Shown: piece by piece, positions 1-7,104 of the stretch | How the letters are laid out: every line of letters begins with the position of its first letter | Position numbering within the stretch: position 1 is the stretch's first letter | NCBI GenBank assembly: GCA_002428905.1 | Contig: DIYD01000065.1 | Span: 1 to 7,346, forward strand | Source: Bacteroidetes bacterium UBA6063 | GTDB lineage: Bacteria; Bacteroidota; Bacteroidia; NS11-12g; UBA9320 | DNA: 7,346 nt | Direction: 5' to 3' | Made by a program: the position numbers and the translations under genes | The notes under the pieces: generated by a model | Databases searched by the model: none | What the model was told of the DNA's origin: nothing | What the model saw: the letters and a program-made list of their open reading frames with translations, nothing else

Positions 1-597
1 ACAACCCACGTTGAAAGCGGTAAGCGAGCCGTAATAAGCAACGTTGATCTTAACCCGTTAGAAGACTTCCAGGTTATCGATTTCTTTGACGTTCAACCCA
101 AAGACATTCGTATCAGCACAGCAACGGGTATTAGCTCCCGCTTTCCATTTATCACTCCACCGGCACTTATTAAACCTGATGATCACAATCAATGGGGTAA
201 TTTGGTGGATGGTGGCTACTACGAAAATCTGGGTATGCAAACGATGCTGGACCTGTACACGGTGATTCAACCCTTAGCCCTGGAAATGGATATACCGATT
301 CGATTTAAGTTCATCGCCATTCGAAACACGAAAGCCCTAAAATCAGAGAAAGCAGTCAAGGGAATGACGGAATCGCTGGCACCAGCACTGACCTTTTCAC
401 ACATCTGGAGCAACAACAGTAATGAAGTGTTACAATACGGTGAACAAGTGATTCAAGCCAATGGAGACGAATTGCATCAATTCGCTTTACAACGGGAAGA
501 CCATGAGAACATTCCGCTTGGCTGGTATCTTAGCCGTGACGCTCGCAGGCACATTGAAAAGCAGGTGGCGTCGCTAAGTTTTAATAAGTTGAAGTAG
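1..597 (+). CDS. Patatin-like phospholipase, C-terminal part (5' end outside window)
   Basis: The reading frame is open from base 1 to the TAG at 595-597, giving 198 visible residues of a longer protein. The fragment starts with a TTHVESGKR stretch resembling the patatin-fold core strand. It continues with SSRFPFITPPA (visible residues 45-55) and then VDGGYYENLG (69-78). The Asp of this DGG motif (Asp70 of the fragment) would be the catalytic Asp of the patatin Ser-Asp dyad. The nucleophile motif GxSxG must lie upstream of the window and cannot be checked. Patatin-like proteins are acyl hydrolases acting on phospholipids or other lipid esters. The residues after the DGG motif (79-198) contain no obvious membrane segment and end in a basic, hydrophilic tail. 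The substrate is unknown. A TTG inside the frame at 202 is not the start, because homology to the fold extends upstream of it. Confidence is high for the family and low for any specific role. Confidence 0.85.
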   Translation, partial: TTHVESGKRAVISNVDLNPLEDFQVIDFFDVQPKDIRISTATGISSRFPFITPPALIKPDDHNQWGNLVDGGYYENLGMQTMLDLYTVIQPLALEMDIPIRFKFIAIRNTKALKSEKAVKGMTESLAPALTFSHIWSNNSNEVLQYGEQVIQANGDELHQFALQREDHENIPLGWYLSRDARRHIEKQVASLSFNKLK

Positions 598-734
598 AAG
601 TCTAATTTGGATTGAACGGGTTAACCTTCAGTTTTCGCTCGTCAGCAGTTCCAAACGTCTAAATATCTAGAAATCTGCAAATTCCGTTTTAAGATTAATT
701 CAAATACACCAAATTTGTGCCCATGTCCTCATCG
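598..734. other. Intergenic gap upstream of the five-gene plus-strand cluster
   Basis: This 137-base AT-rich stretch separates the patatin-like gene from the MBL-fold gene and is the only real gap on the plus strand, so a promoter for the downstream cluster would be expected here. I see no convincing terminator: the GGTTAACC palindrome at 620-627 has no loop or T-run. Two sequences, TAATTTGG (603-610) and CAAATTTG (710-717), each match five of six fixed bases of the Bacteroidota -7 element TAnnTTTG. Neither has a clear -33 partner, so I do not call a promoter. Read-through from the patatin-like gene remains possible. Confidence 0.5.
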
Positions 735-1496
735 ATGCGAATAACGTTCTTAGGCACAGGCACTTCTCAAGGCGTTCCTATAATCGCCTGTCCATGTGAG
801 GTATGTCAATCTTCCGATCCGCGGGATAAACGTTTACGGTCGTCCATCCACATTCAAACCAGAGACACCAGTTTAGTTATCGATTCGGGTCCAGACTTCC
901 GTCAACAAATGTTACGAGCCAAGGTTCTAACCCTTGACGGCTTAATTTTCACCCATGGGCATAAAGACCACACGGCAGGTTTCGATGACATTCGTGCATT
1001 TAACTATGTGCAGCAACGCGATATGGAAGTGTATTGCGACGAGCGGGTAGAATGGGTTCTAAAAAAAGACTATGATTACGTATTTGCTGCTGAAAAATAT
1101 CCGGGAGTTCCTCAGGCCAATTTACATATCATCGATAATAATGCGTTTGAGGTGAATGGGGTAAAAATACTTCCAATAGAGGTATTGCATTACAAGCTTC
1201 CCGTGTTTGGGTTTCGCATTGGCGATTTCACCTACATCACCGATGCAAACCACATCAGTGACACCGAAAAAGAGAAAATAAAGGGCAGTAAGGTGCTTGT
1301 TCTAAACGCATTGCGTCGAAAAGAGCATATTTCACACTTTACCCTCGACCAGGCCATTGAGCTGGCCAGGGAGCTGAACTGCCACCAGACTTATTTTACA
1401 CACATTAGTCATCAGTTAGGTAAACACCAGGAAGTGATCAAGGAACTTCCAGAGAACATCAACCTGGCATACGACGAATTAACCATTGAACTTTAG
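735..1496 (+). CDS. PhnP-like metallo-beta-lactamase-fold hydrolase
   Basis: This is a probable cytoplasmic metal-dependent hydrolase of 253 residues, the usual size for PhnP-like MBL-fold phosphodiesterases. The N-terminus, MRITFLGTGTSQGVP, is the canonical first strand and loop of the family. It is followed by a Cys cluster, CPCEVC (Cys19, Cys21, Cys24), of the kind that binds a structural zinc in PhnP. The dinuclear metal site is intact: HGHKDH (His74, His76, Asp78, His79), probable third ligand His152, Asp170 in ITDANH, and a C-terminal THISH (His223, His226). I chose the ATG at 735 because the family fold begins right there. The in-frame ATG at 723 and GTG at 717 would only add a short MPMSSS-type leader. 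There is no strong ribosome binding site at any of them. No phosphonate (C-P lyase) genes are nearby, so a role in phosphonate breakdown is not supported. A general cyclic phosphodiester or nucleotide phosphodiesterase role is possible. It is the first gene of a tight cluster, 2 bases before the next gene. Confidence 0.9.
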   Translation: MRITFLGTGTSQGVPIIACPCEVCQSSDPRDKRLRSSIHIQTRDTSLVIDSGPDFRQQMLRAKVLTLDGLIFTHGHKDHTAGFDDIRAFNYVQQRDMEVYCDERVEWVLKKDYDYVFAAEKYPGVPQANLHIIDNNAFEVNGVKILPIEVLHYKLPVFGFRIGDFTYITDANHISDTEKEKIKGSKVLVLNALRRKEHISHFTLDQAIELARELNCHQTYFTHISHQLGKHQEVIKELPENINLAYDELTIEL

Positions 1497-1498
1497 TC

Positions 1499-1945
1499 AT
1501 GGGTAAACAAGAACAATATGAACTTGTAATTAAACAGGCCGAAGCCTTGTTTTCAGACGAGTCCAACACATTAGCAAACATGAGCAACCTGTGCAGTTTG
1601 CTTCATCATAATTTCGGATTCTGGTGGACTGGTTTCTATATGATTCAAGACGACCAATTGGTTTTAGGTCCGTTTCAAGGCCCTGTGGCCTGTACACGCA
1701 TCGACAAGGGCAAAGGTGTCTGTGGCACTGCCTGGGCTGAAAATCAAATCCAAATTGTACCCAATGTTCATGAATTTGAAGGCCACATAGCGTGCAGTGC
1801 AGAGTCCAATTCTGAAATTGTACTGCCAATTGTTCAACGCGGTGATGTAATTGGTGTACTTGACATCGACAGCAAAGAATTTGACACATTTGATCAGATA
1901 GATGCAGAGAATCTGCAGAAGTTATTAGCTTTGATCTGGTCATGA
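1499..1945 (+). CDS. msrC: Free methionine-R-sulfoxide reductase (fRMsr, GAF domain)
   Basis: This 148-residue cytoplasmic enzyme should reduce free methionine-(R)-sulfoxide to methionine, with electrons normally supplied by thioredoxin. The whole protein is one GAF domain, the usual architecture and length for fRMsr. The three conserved cysteines are all present: Cys65 in LGPFQGPVACTRI, Cys75 in GKGVCGTA and Cys99 in GHIACSAESNSEIV. In the characterised family the last is the catalytic Cys and the other two act in disulfide exchange. The VIGVLDIDS strand (117-125) and the aromatic substrate pocket region FGFWWTGFY (39-47) also fit. The ATG at 1499 starts 2 bases after the previous stop. The TGA overlaps the next gene's ATG as ATGA (1942-1945), suggesting translational coupling. 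Because all redox cysteines are kept, I prefer an enzyme over a signalling GAF protein. It implies exposure to oxidative stress. Confidence 0.95.
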   Translation: MGKQEQYELVIKQAEALFSDESNTLANMSNLCSLLHHNFGFWWTGFYMIQDDQLVLGPFQGPVACTRIDKGKGVCGTAWAENQIQIVPNVHEFEGHIACSAESNSEIVLPIVQRGDVIGVLDIDSKEFDTFDQIDAENLQKLLALIWS

Positions 1946-3279
1946 ATATCGTAAACGGATATATGAAATGGGTTAAGCGCATCTTGCCTTCCCCCCTTTC
2001 TATAGCAGTATTACTCACACTCTTAACGGCCTTGCTGGCAATTATATTCACCTCTACACCCTCGGATCAATCAGGAATCGAATACGTGGCCAACGCCTGG
2101 AATAAAGGCATCTGGGAACTCCTGAAGTTTACTATGCAAATGATGTTAATGCTGGTTTTGGGGCACACCATTGCTTTAAGTAAACCCGTAAACAAGCTCA
2201 TCAGACAGGTTTCATCGTGGTGCACCAGTAATGGAAAGGCAGCGGTATTTGTTACATTCACCTCGTTGGTGGCCGGTTACCTCAATTGGGGTATGGGATT
2301 GATCTTTGGTGCAATTCTGGCACGCAAAGTAGGTGAATACGCCAAAGAGAAAGGTATTTCGTTGAATTACCCGTTGATTGCGGCGTGTGGCTATACCTCA
2401 CTGATGGTTTGGCATGGCGGTATGTCGGGATCAGCGCCATTGACCATCAATAAAGCGGACCACAGTCTGATGGATCAAATGGGTGTGCTATCCATAGACG
2501 ATACCATCCTAAGCTCTTCCAACCTCATTGCCGTGGTGGCTTCACTTATCGTGATTCCCGCATTTGCATGGTTGTTATCGAAACGGGAGTATAAGAAGTC
2601 GTACCCTGGCAACCAACGATCGCATAAAGCTAAGGATGAAGCACTTACTGGTGCTGAAAAGCTGGACAATAGCCGTGTATTTGGAGCATTGTTTGGACTT
2701 ATCTTTCTCGTTGTCTGGTTCTACCAATTGTTGAATACAGAGAAGTCATTCTATGATTTTATCAATCTCGACTCCATTAATTTTATCCTTTTCGGGCTGG
2801 CCATCTTTTTAAATGGTTCATTGCGCAATTTTGTCGGGGCTGCAGAGCAGGCGATTACAGGTAGCACCGGGATATTAATTCAGTTTCCATTGTATGCAGG
2901 CATCATGGGCATTATGAAGTACACCGGACTATTGGAAGTGTTTGCCCACTTCTTTATTGATAACAGTACTGCGCAGAGCTTTCCGTTTTTTGCCTACCTC
3001 AGTAGCGCAGTGGTAAATGTGCTTGTACCTAGTGGTGGCGGACAATGGCAGGTTCAAGGTCCTATTCTGGTTGAAGCAGCACAGCACCTGGGTGTATCCA
3101 TGCCTAGAACCGTTATGGCACTGGTTTATGGGGATCAAATTACCAATATGCTCCAGCCCTTCTGGGCCCTGCCTTTACTTGGTATAACGGGCTTGAAAGC
3201 CAAAGATATTCTACCCTATTCCATGCTGTTTATGCTGGTTGGTGGCGCATTGTTCTTAACCATTTTGTACGTCTTCTAA
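1942..3279 (+). CDS. atoE: Short-chain fatty acid transporter, AtoE family
   Basis: This 445-residue multi-pass inner-membrane protein matches the AtoE/SCFA transporter family in length and sequence. About 11-12 hydrophobic segments run from residue 18 to the C-terminus. Characteristic family blocks are visible: NWGMGLIFGAILARK near residues 115-129, GYTSLMVWHGGMSGSAPLTIN near 150-170, and PSGGGQWQVQGPI near 360-375. In E. coli, AtoE is linked to uptake of acetoacetate and short-chain fatty acids. Here none of the usual partner enzymes (acetoacetyl-CoA transferase AtoDA, thiolase AtoB) is in the window, so the substrate and pathway are inferred from family only. The ATG at 1942 overlaps the upstream TGA by 4 bases. 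A second in-frame ATG at 1963 (Met8) would also keep the whole membrane domain. The stop TAA shares one base with the next start (TAATG, 3277-3281). Confidence 0.9.
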   Translation: MNIVNGYMKWVKRILPSPLSIAVLLTLLTALLAIIFTSTPSDQSGIEYVANAWNKGIWELLKFTMQMMLMLVLGHTIALSKPVNKLIRQVSSWCTSNGKAAVFVTFTSLVAGYLNWGMGLIFGAILARKVGEYAKEKGISLNYPLIAACGYTSLMVWHGGMSGSAPLTINKADHSLMDQMGVLSIDDTILSSSNLIAVVASLIVIPAFAWLLSKREYKKSYPGNQRSHKAKDEALTGAEKLDNSRVFGALFGLIFLVVWFYQLLNTEKSFYDFINLDSINFILFGLAIFLNGSLRNFVGAAEQAITGSTGILIQFPLYAGIMGIMKYTGLLEVFAHFFIDNSTAQSFPFFAYLSSAVVNVLVPSGGGQWQVQGPILVEAAQHLGVSMPRTVMALVYGDQITNMLQPFWALPLLGITGLKAKDILPYSMLFMLVGGALFLTILYVF

Positions 3280-4805
3280 TGCCCAGGAAGTATTGGATTT
3301 TACTATGCTGGATAAGCCTGGCATGTTTTGTATATGTCCGCTACCTGGTATGGTTCCATTTCAGCAATGTTTTTGTAGATAGTGATCAAACGATCAACTG
3401 GTTAACGGCGGTTGACATCAGCAACGGAAAATTCTATAGTCCGTATTTCTACGGTCAGTTTTACAACAATATCCTTGAAGCACTGAGTGCTGCACCATTT
3501 ATACGATTGGGACTTCCTGTGGAACACGTAATGCCTGTAATCGTAACCGTATTCGGCAGTCTACCTTTCCTGATTGCATTTCGCATCTTTTACAAACGGA
3601 ATCAATTCGAATTGGCAACAATTACCCTGGTTATGGCCTTGGCCATGCCCGCAGAATACCAATTGATTACGGCCACTGCACGTGGCTTTATGGGGGGACT
3701 GGTGCTTGCAACCATGGGCATATCACTATTTCTTGCAAGGCACTATTGGAAAAAAGCGTTGGGTGTTTCGCTGTGTTTAATCTCTACTCTGGTTAATCCC
3801 AACGCCGCAGTGCTTTTGGTGCCTATCGTACTGTATTATGTGCTTTCGTCACACCGTGAAATAGTGAAGAATTGGAAGTGGTATCTCTTGGCAGTGATCG
3901 CATTTCTCACGGTGATATTCGCGCTAAAAGGATTCCAGAACACCTATGCGCATTACGAAGTACATCAACTCTGGACCTTGCGGTTCGAGAAAGATTTCTT
4001 CATACATGCGTTAAAAAATGGCGATGCGCGCTGGTGCTACACCCTGCCATTCTTGCCGAAAAATGGAGGATTACTTGGAATTCTACTTGTAGCTCTTCTT
4101 GTTGTCTTTCGCTTGAAATTCAAACGCTCCCTCCGAACCTGGACGATTCTCGGCTTTGTGTTGTTCTTTGGTCTTACCCTTTTCTTAAACAAGACGCTTG
4201 ATGGTTCAACCAACGTCTATTTTCCGTACACACGGATGTACCTGGGTCTACCGTTGGTTTATGTTTTCTTTATCTGGCTCAGTGAGTTAAATGTTCAACG
4301 GAAGCTGGGTTTTGCCATCGTAACCATCGCTTTGGCTTTGGGGTTGATGCAGCAATCAAATCGCCTACCTGAAGCGTCGTTGATTGCCGTTCGAAAGAAT
4401 CCAGGTCAGGTTCAGGTTCAACGCATAAAACAATTGTGTAAGTCTTGTAATGAGATCAAAGATCTCGTGAATAGAACCGAAGCCGAAGCACTTGTACTAC
4501 ACTCTAAATCAGACGAGTACACCTATGGATGTAAAGCGTTAATTCCAACACTTAACACCGTGCATCCGATGTATGAGCGACGGTACTGGGAATGGGAAAA
4601 ACACGGGTTAGATACCATCTATTCACGACTACTCTTCTTTGACTGGAATCTCCGGTTTGATCAGGAAATCACTCCAAAATCAGGAGAATTAAGTCCCTTG
4701 AAAAATGTTCAATTTCCAGCATATTTGCTGGAGAATAATAACGATCGTTTGGTGGATATTTACCCTCAAAAACTATTGGCCAAACGTCGATATATTGATA
4801 AGTAA
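3279..4805 (+). CDS. Unassigned multi-pass membrane protein with GT-C-like N-terminal motif
   Basis: The product is a 508-residue integral membrane protein that I cannot assign to a named family with confidence. Residues about 5-28 form the first membrane helix. Right after it, in the first predicted external loop, is VDSDQ with Asp34-x-Asp36, then a block around SNGKFYSPYFYGQFYNN. An acidic DxD/DxE motif in this position is typical of GT-C glycosyltransferases, which use polyprenyl-phosphate sugars on the periplasmic side. Roughly nine more hydrophobic segments follow up to about residue 356. A hydrophilic C-terminal domain of about 150 residues follows, containing a Cys387-x-x-Cys390 pair, which suggests a periplasmic domain as in many GT-C enzymes. 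A glycosyltransferase role is inference from topology and the acidic motif. A different membrane function is possible. The start overlaps the upstream stop by one base and the gene ends 2 bases before miaE, so it is probably co-expressed with both. Confidence 0.7.
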   Translation: MPRKYWILLCWISLACFVYVRYLVWFHFSNVFVDSDQTINWLTAVDISNGKFYSPYFYGQFYNNILEALSAAPFIRLGLPVEHVMPVIVTVFGSLPFLIAFRIFYKRNQFELATITLVMALAMPAEYQLITATARGFMGGLVLATMGISLFLARHYWKKALGVSLCLISTLVNPNAAVLLVPIVLYYVLSSHREIVKNWKWYLLAVIAFLTVIFALKGFQNTYAHYEVHQLWTLRFEKDFFIHALKNGDARWCYTLPFLPKNGGLLGILLVALLVVFRLKFKRSLRTWTILGFVLFFGLTLFLNKTLDGSTNVYFPYTRMYLGLPLVYVFFIWLSELNVQRKLGFAIVTIALALGLMQQSNRLPEASLIAVRKNPGQVQVQRIKQLCKSCNEIKDLVNRTEAEALVLHSKSDEYTYGCKALIPTLNTVHPMYERRYWEWEKHGLDTIYSRLLFFDWNLRFDQEITPKSGELSPLKNVQFPAYLLENNNDRLVDIYPQKLLAKRRYIDK

Positions 4806-4807
4806 TT

Positions 4808-5389
4808 ATGCTTGGTTTAAAACTTGCCACGGACCCGCGTTGGGTGAACATTGCGGAAAAGACTATTGAAGAAATTTTGGTGGATCATGCATTCTGTGAA
4901 CAGAAGGCAGCCACGTCTGGAATATCTCTGATTGTACGATTTTCGAATTACCCAGACGTTGTTGAGCAGGTTTCTCCTGTGGTTGCAGAGGAATGGGGTC
5001 ATTTTCGAAAAGTGCTTAAAGAACTGAAAACCAGAGGTTATGAGCTCGGTAAGCAGCGCAAAGACAACTACGTAAACGAGCTGCAGAAGTTCACCATCAA
5101 AGGTGGTAGCATGGAAAATCAACTGGTTGAAGCATTGTTGGTTTGTGCAATGATTGAAGCACGCAGTTGTGAACGATTTAGGCTACTGTCTCTAAATGTG
5201 AACGATGAAAGGCTAAAAGACTTCTACCATGAATTCATGGTCTCCGAAGCTGGTCACTACCGTTTGTTCATTGATTTAGCAGAGAAATACGCCGACAAAG
5301 ATTACGTGAAACAACGATGGAACGCATTCCTGGATTACGAAGCAGACCTGATGTCACGCATGGAATACCGCGGTGACCGTGTGCATTAA
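4808..5389 (+). CDS. miaE: tRNA 2-methylthio-N6-isopentenyladenosine-37 hydroxylase MiaE
   Basis: MiaE is a non-haem diiron monooxygenase that hydroxylates the isopentenyl group of ms2i6A at tRNA position 37, giving ms2io6A with O2 as oxidant. The 193-residue product has the family's ferritin-like four-helix layout and length. Candidate iron ligands are all visible: Glu31 in DHAFCEQKAA, Glu62 and His65 in an ExxH motif, Glu117 in IEARSCERFRLLS, and Glu147 and His150 in the second ExxH (SEAGH). The MLGLKLATDPRWV N-terminus is typical for the family and fixes the ATG at 4808, which lies 2 bases after the previous stop in an AT-rich context without a strong ribosome binding site. MiaA and MiaB, which make the substrate modification, are not in this window. 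The gene ends in a TAA that interlocks with the stop of the convergent glycosyltransferase gene. Confidence 0.95.
   Translation: MLGLKLATDPRWVNIAEKTIEEILVDHAFCEQKAATSGISLIVRFSNYPDVVEQVSPVVAEEWGHFRKVLKELKTRGYELGKQRKDNYVNELQKFTIKGGSMENQLVEALLVCAMIEARSCERFRLLSLNVNDERLKDFYHEFMVSEAGHYRLFIDLAEKYADKDYVKQRWNAFLDYEADLMSRMEYRGDRVH
5386..5389. other. Interlocked stop codons of two convergent genes (TTAA)
   Basis: The four bases TTAA contain the plus-strand stop TAA of miaE (5387-5389) and, read on the other strand, the TAA of the GT-C glycosyltransferase gene (5386-5388). No intergenic DNA is therefore left for a terminator between the two converging transcripts. Each 3' untranslated region must lie antisense to the other gene. 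Confidence 0.95.
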
Positions 5390-7104
5390 CAACCTATGGC
5401 TTCACGCCGGAAGACGGTAAAACCTCCACCTTCGAATACCTTCTCAAACGCTTCCAGATCTCCAATTTCGTGGGCTTTTCTGGGTTGACAAATTAAGTAT
5501 ACCGGTCGATCCGTATCGCCGGATATTAACCATTGCATCTCGTTGAATTGATAGGTTTTACGACCTGATTCATCAAGTTCCAGGCGATGTTCTACGCCAA
5601 GATCTCTTAGAATGCGCTGTCTCTCTTTATGGAGTAAATCGGACTCTGAAAGTGGATCTACGCGGGTATAAAAGTAGTGTGCGTAACTTTTAAACTTGTA
5701 GACGTCTACATAACACTCTTCTTTCGATATGGACTTGTAAAAATCAATAATGCTGCCCTGCGTATATCGTTCTACTTTGGGTACGATGACTGCCGCAAAT
5801 AATGTAAGATAAACGCTTAATCCGAGCAAAGCGCCAGACATTAGTGCGACCTTACGCTTGAATATTACCCAGAGAAATCCACCTAAAAAAGCGACAGAAA
5901 CTACCCCAACCAATATATGAGTGTACTGCCAACCTGCATCCACAGATAGGTTCCCCAGGGTAAATTCATCCTGTATCAAATGACGGTAACGCGTTAATAG
6001 GTTCGACATGTTTTTACCGAGCAATGGAAGACTCACAAACAACACCATCCAAATAACGCCTACAAACGTCAATAACGATTTCTCCACCCAGTTTAATCGT
6101 TTTCCCGACTCCCAGTTTGCAATGCGCTTTGCTGCAAGAAAAGTGAGTGGGAAATAACACAGCGAAGAGTAATGAACGATTTTGGTTGTCACCACTGAAA
6201 AAAGAATCAGTACCACCCAAAATAAGGTCTTCATCCAATGCTCAAACTGAAAATGACTGGAAGACAGGAACAACCTGCGTAAGGCCAATACAGCCGCAGG
6301 GAAACATCCGATTAACAGTACTACGGGATGATAGAACCACGGTTGACCATGTGAAGCAACAGGATTCCGCATTAAATCGATCTGATATGCCAGAAAGTTG
6401 GCGATAAATCCGGGGCCGTTTTGAAGCACTTCGGGCAAGAACCATATACTTGCCACAGCCAGTGCCGTAAAAATGAACAGGCTAAATTGAAGAAAGGTAA
6501 ACCAGAAACGAAACTTATTCTTTACCCAAATGGCAAGTAATACCAACGCTACAATCAATCCGGCTACCGGGCCCTTGGTTAATACAGCAAAACCTAGCAA
6601 TACTCCGGCATAGATCCAATTTTTAATCGCACGACGATCAAAACCCAGGTAAAGCTGAACAACAGCAAGAAAGATGAACAGGTTAAACAAGGGATCGATA
6701 ATGCCACTGTGAAAGTAAAAATGCGGTGTAAACGAAGCCAGGTAAATCAACACCCACCAGATCGCTGTACGAATGTCTGCAAGCCTTGTACCCAAATAGA
6801 AGAGCACATTCAGGCTAACTATTCCGATCAGTGCATTGGGAAACCGGGCTGCAAATTCGCTCACCCCAAATATCTTCATGGATATCGCCTGTAACCAAAA
6901 GAACAACGGTGGTTTCTCCCAGAAGGGTTCAAAATTCACCATCACCTTCCAATAGTCACCGGTCACCAGCATTTCACGTGCCGACTCAGCGAAGTTGATT
7001 TCGTCCCAGTCGAATAAATGAACACCTCCGAGAAAAGGAATAAACAAAATAGCTGACAACAGTGTGATTGCCAGGTGTATGCGGATGGGTTTAACCGTTA
7101 CCAT
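5386..7104 (-). CDS. ArnT/PMT-like GT-C glycosyltransferase (family GT39/GT83 type)
   Basis: This 572-residue multi-pass membrane protein should transfer a sugar from a polyprenyl-phosphate donor to a lipid or protein acceptor on the periplasmic face of the inner membrane. After a first helix (about 11-30) comes FDWDEINFAESAREML, with Asp32, Asp34 and Glu35 forming the acidic GT-C motif. Next is FEPFWEKPPLFFWLQA (Glu63-Lys-Pro-Pro), the ArnT/PMT signature in the first external loop. LTKGPVAG near residue 176 and HGQPWFYHP near 255 are further family blocks. About ten more hydrophobic segments extend to near residue 428, followed by a soluble C-terminal domain of about 140 residues. The ATG at 7102-7104 lies inside the 3' end of the PAP2 gene, so the two overlap by 14 bases (7091-7104) and are likely translationally coupled. 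Family membership is clear. Donor and acceptor cannot be read from sequence: lipid A modification, protein O-glycosylation and other glycolipid synthesis are all possible. Confidence 0.88.
   Translation of the reverse strand: MVTVKPIRIHLAITLLSAILFIPFLGGVHLFDWDEINFAESAREMLVTGDYWKVMVNFEPFWEKPPLFFWLQAISMKIFGVSEFAARFPNALIGIVSLNVLFYLGTRLADIRTAIWWVLIYLASFTPHFYFHSGIIDPLFNLFIFLAVVQLYLGFDRRAIKNWIYAGVLLGFAVLTKGPVAGLIVALVLLAIWVKNKFRFWFTFLQFSLFIFTALAVASIWFLPEVLQNGPGFIANFLAYQIDLMRNPVASHGQPWFYHPVVLLIGCFPAAVLALRRLFLSSSHFQFEHWMKTLFWVVLILFSVVTTKIVHYSSLCYFPLTFLAAKRIANWESGKRLNWVEKSLLTFVGVIWMVLFVSLPLLGKNMSNLLTRYRHLIQDEFTLGNLSVDAGWQYTHILVGVVSVAFLGGFLWVIFKRKVALMSGALLGLSVYLTLFAAVIVPKVERYTQGSIIDFYKSISKEECYVDVYKFKSYAHYFYTRVDPLSESDLLHKERQRILRDLGVEHRLELDESGRKTYQFNEMQWLISGDTDRPVYLICQPRKAHEIGDLEAFEKVFEGGGFTVFRREAIGC

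Noticed and set aside
202..597. TTG as the start of a short complete gene
   Set aside because: The same frame is open to base 1 with patatin-fold sequence upstream, and the TTG sits directly before the catalytic DGG motif, so this is the tail of a larger gene.
603..717. TAATTTGG (603-610) and CAAATTTG (710-717) as Bacteroidota -7 promoter elements
   Set aside because: Each matches five of six fixed positions, but no clear -33 element lies at proper spacing, and matches of this quality are expected by chance in AT-rich DNA.
1530..2051. Long open frame on the minus strand opposite the fRMsr and AtoE gene starts
   Set aside because: It is antisense to two clearly recognised genes, its translation is Cys/His-rich with no recognisable domain, and it straddles the ATGA junction. 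It is most likely a shadow of codon use on the plus strand.
4401..4421. Short tandem CAGGTT-like repeats
   Set aside because: There are only about three imperfect copies, encoding a GQVQVQ stretch in the membrane protein. Too short to call a repeat feature.
4452..4466. Perfect inverted repeat GAGATC-AAA-GATCTC
   Set aside because: It encodes ordinary EIKDL-type residues within a gene, has a very short loop and no following T-run. It is likely chance rather than a regulatory site or terminator.
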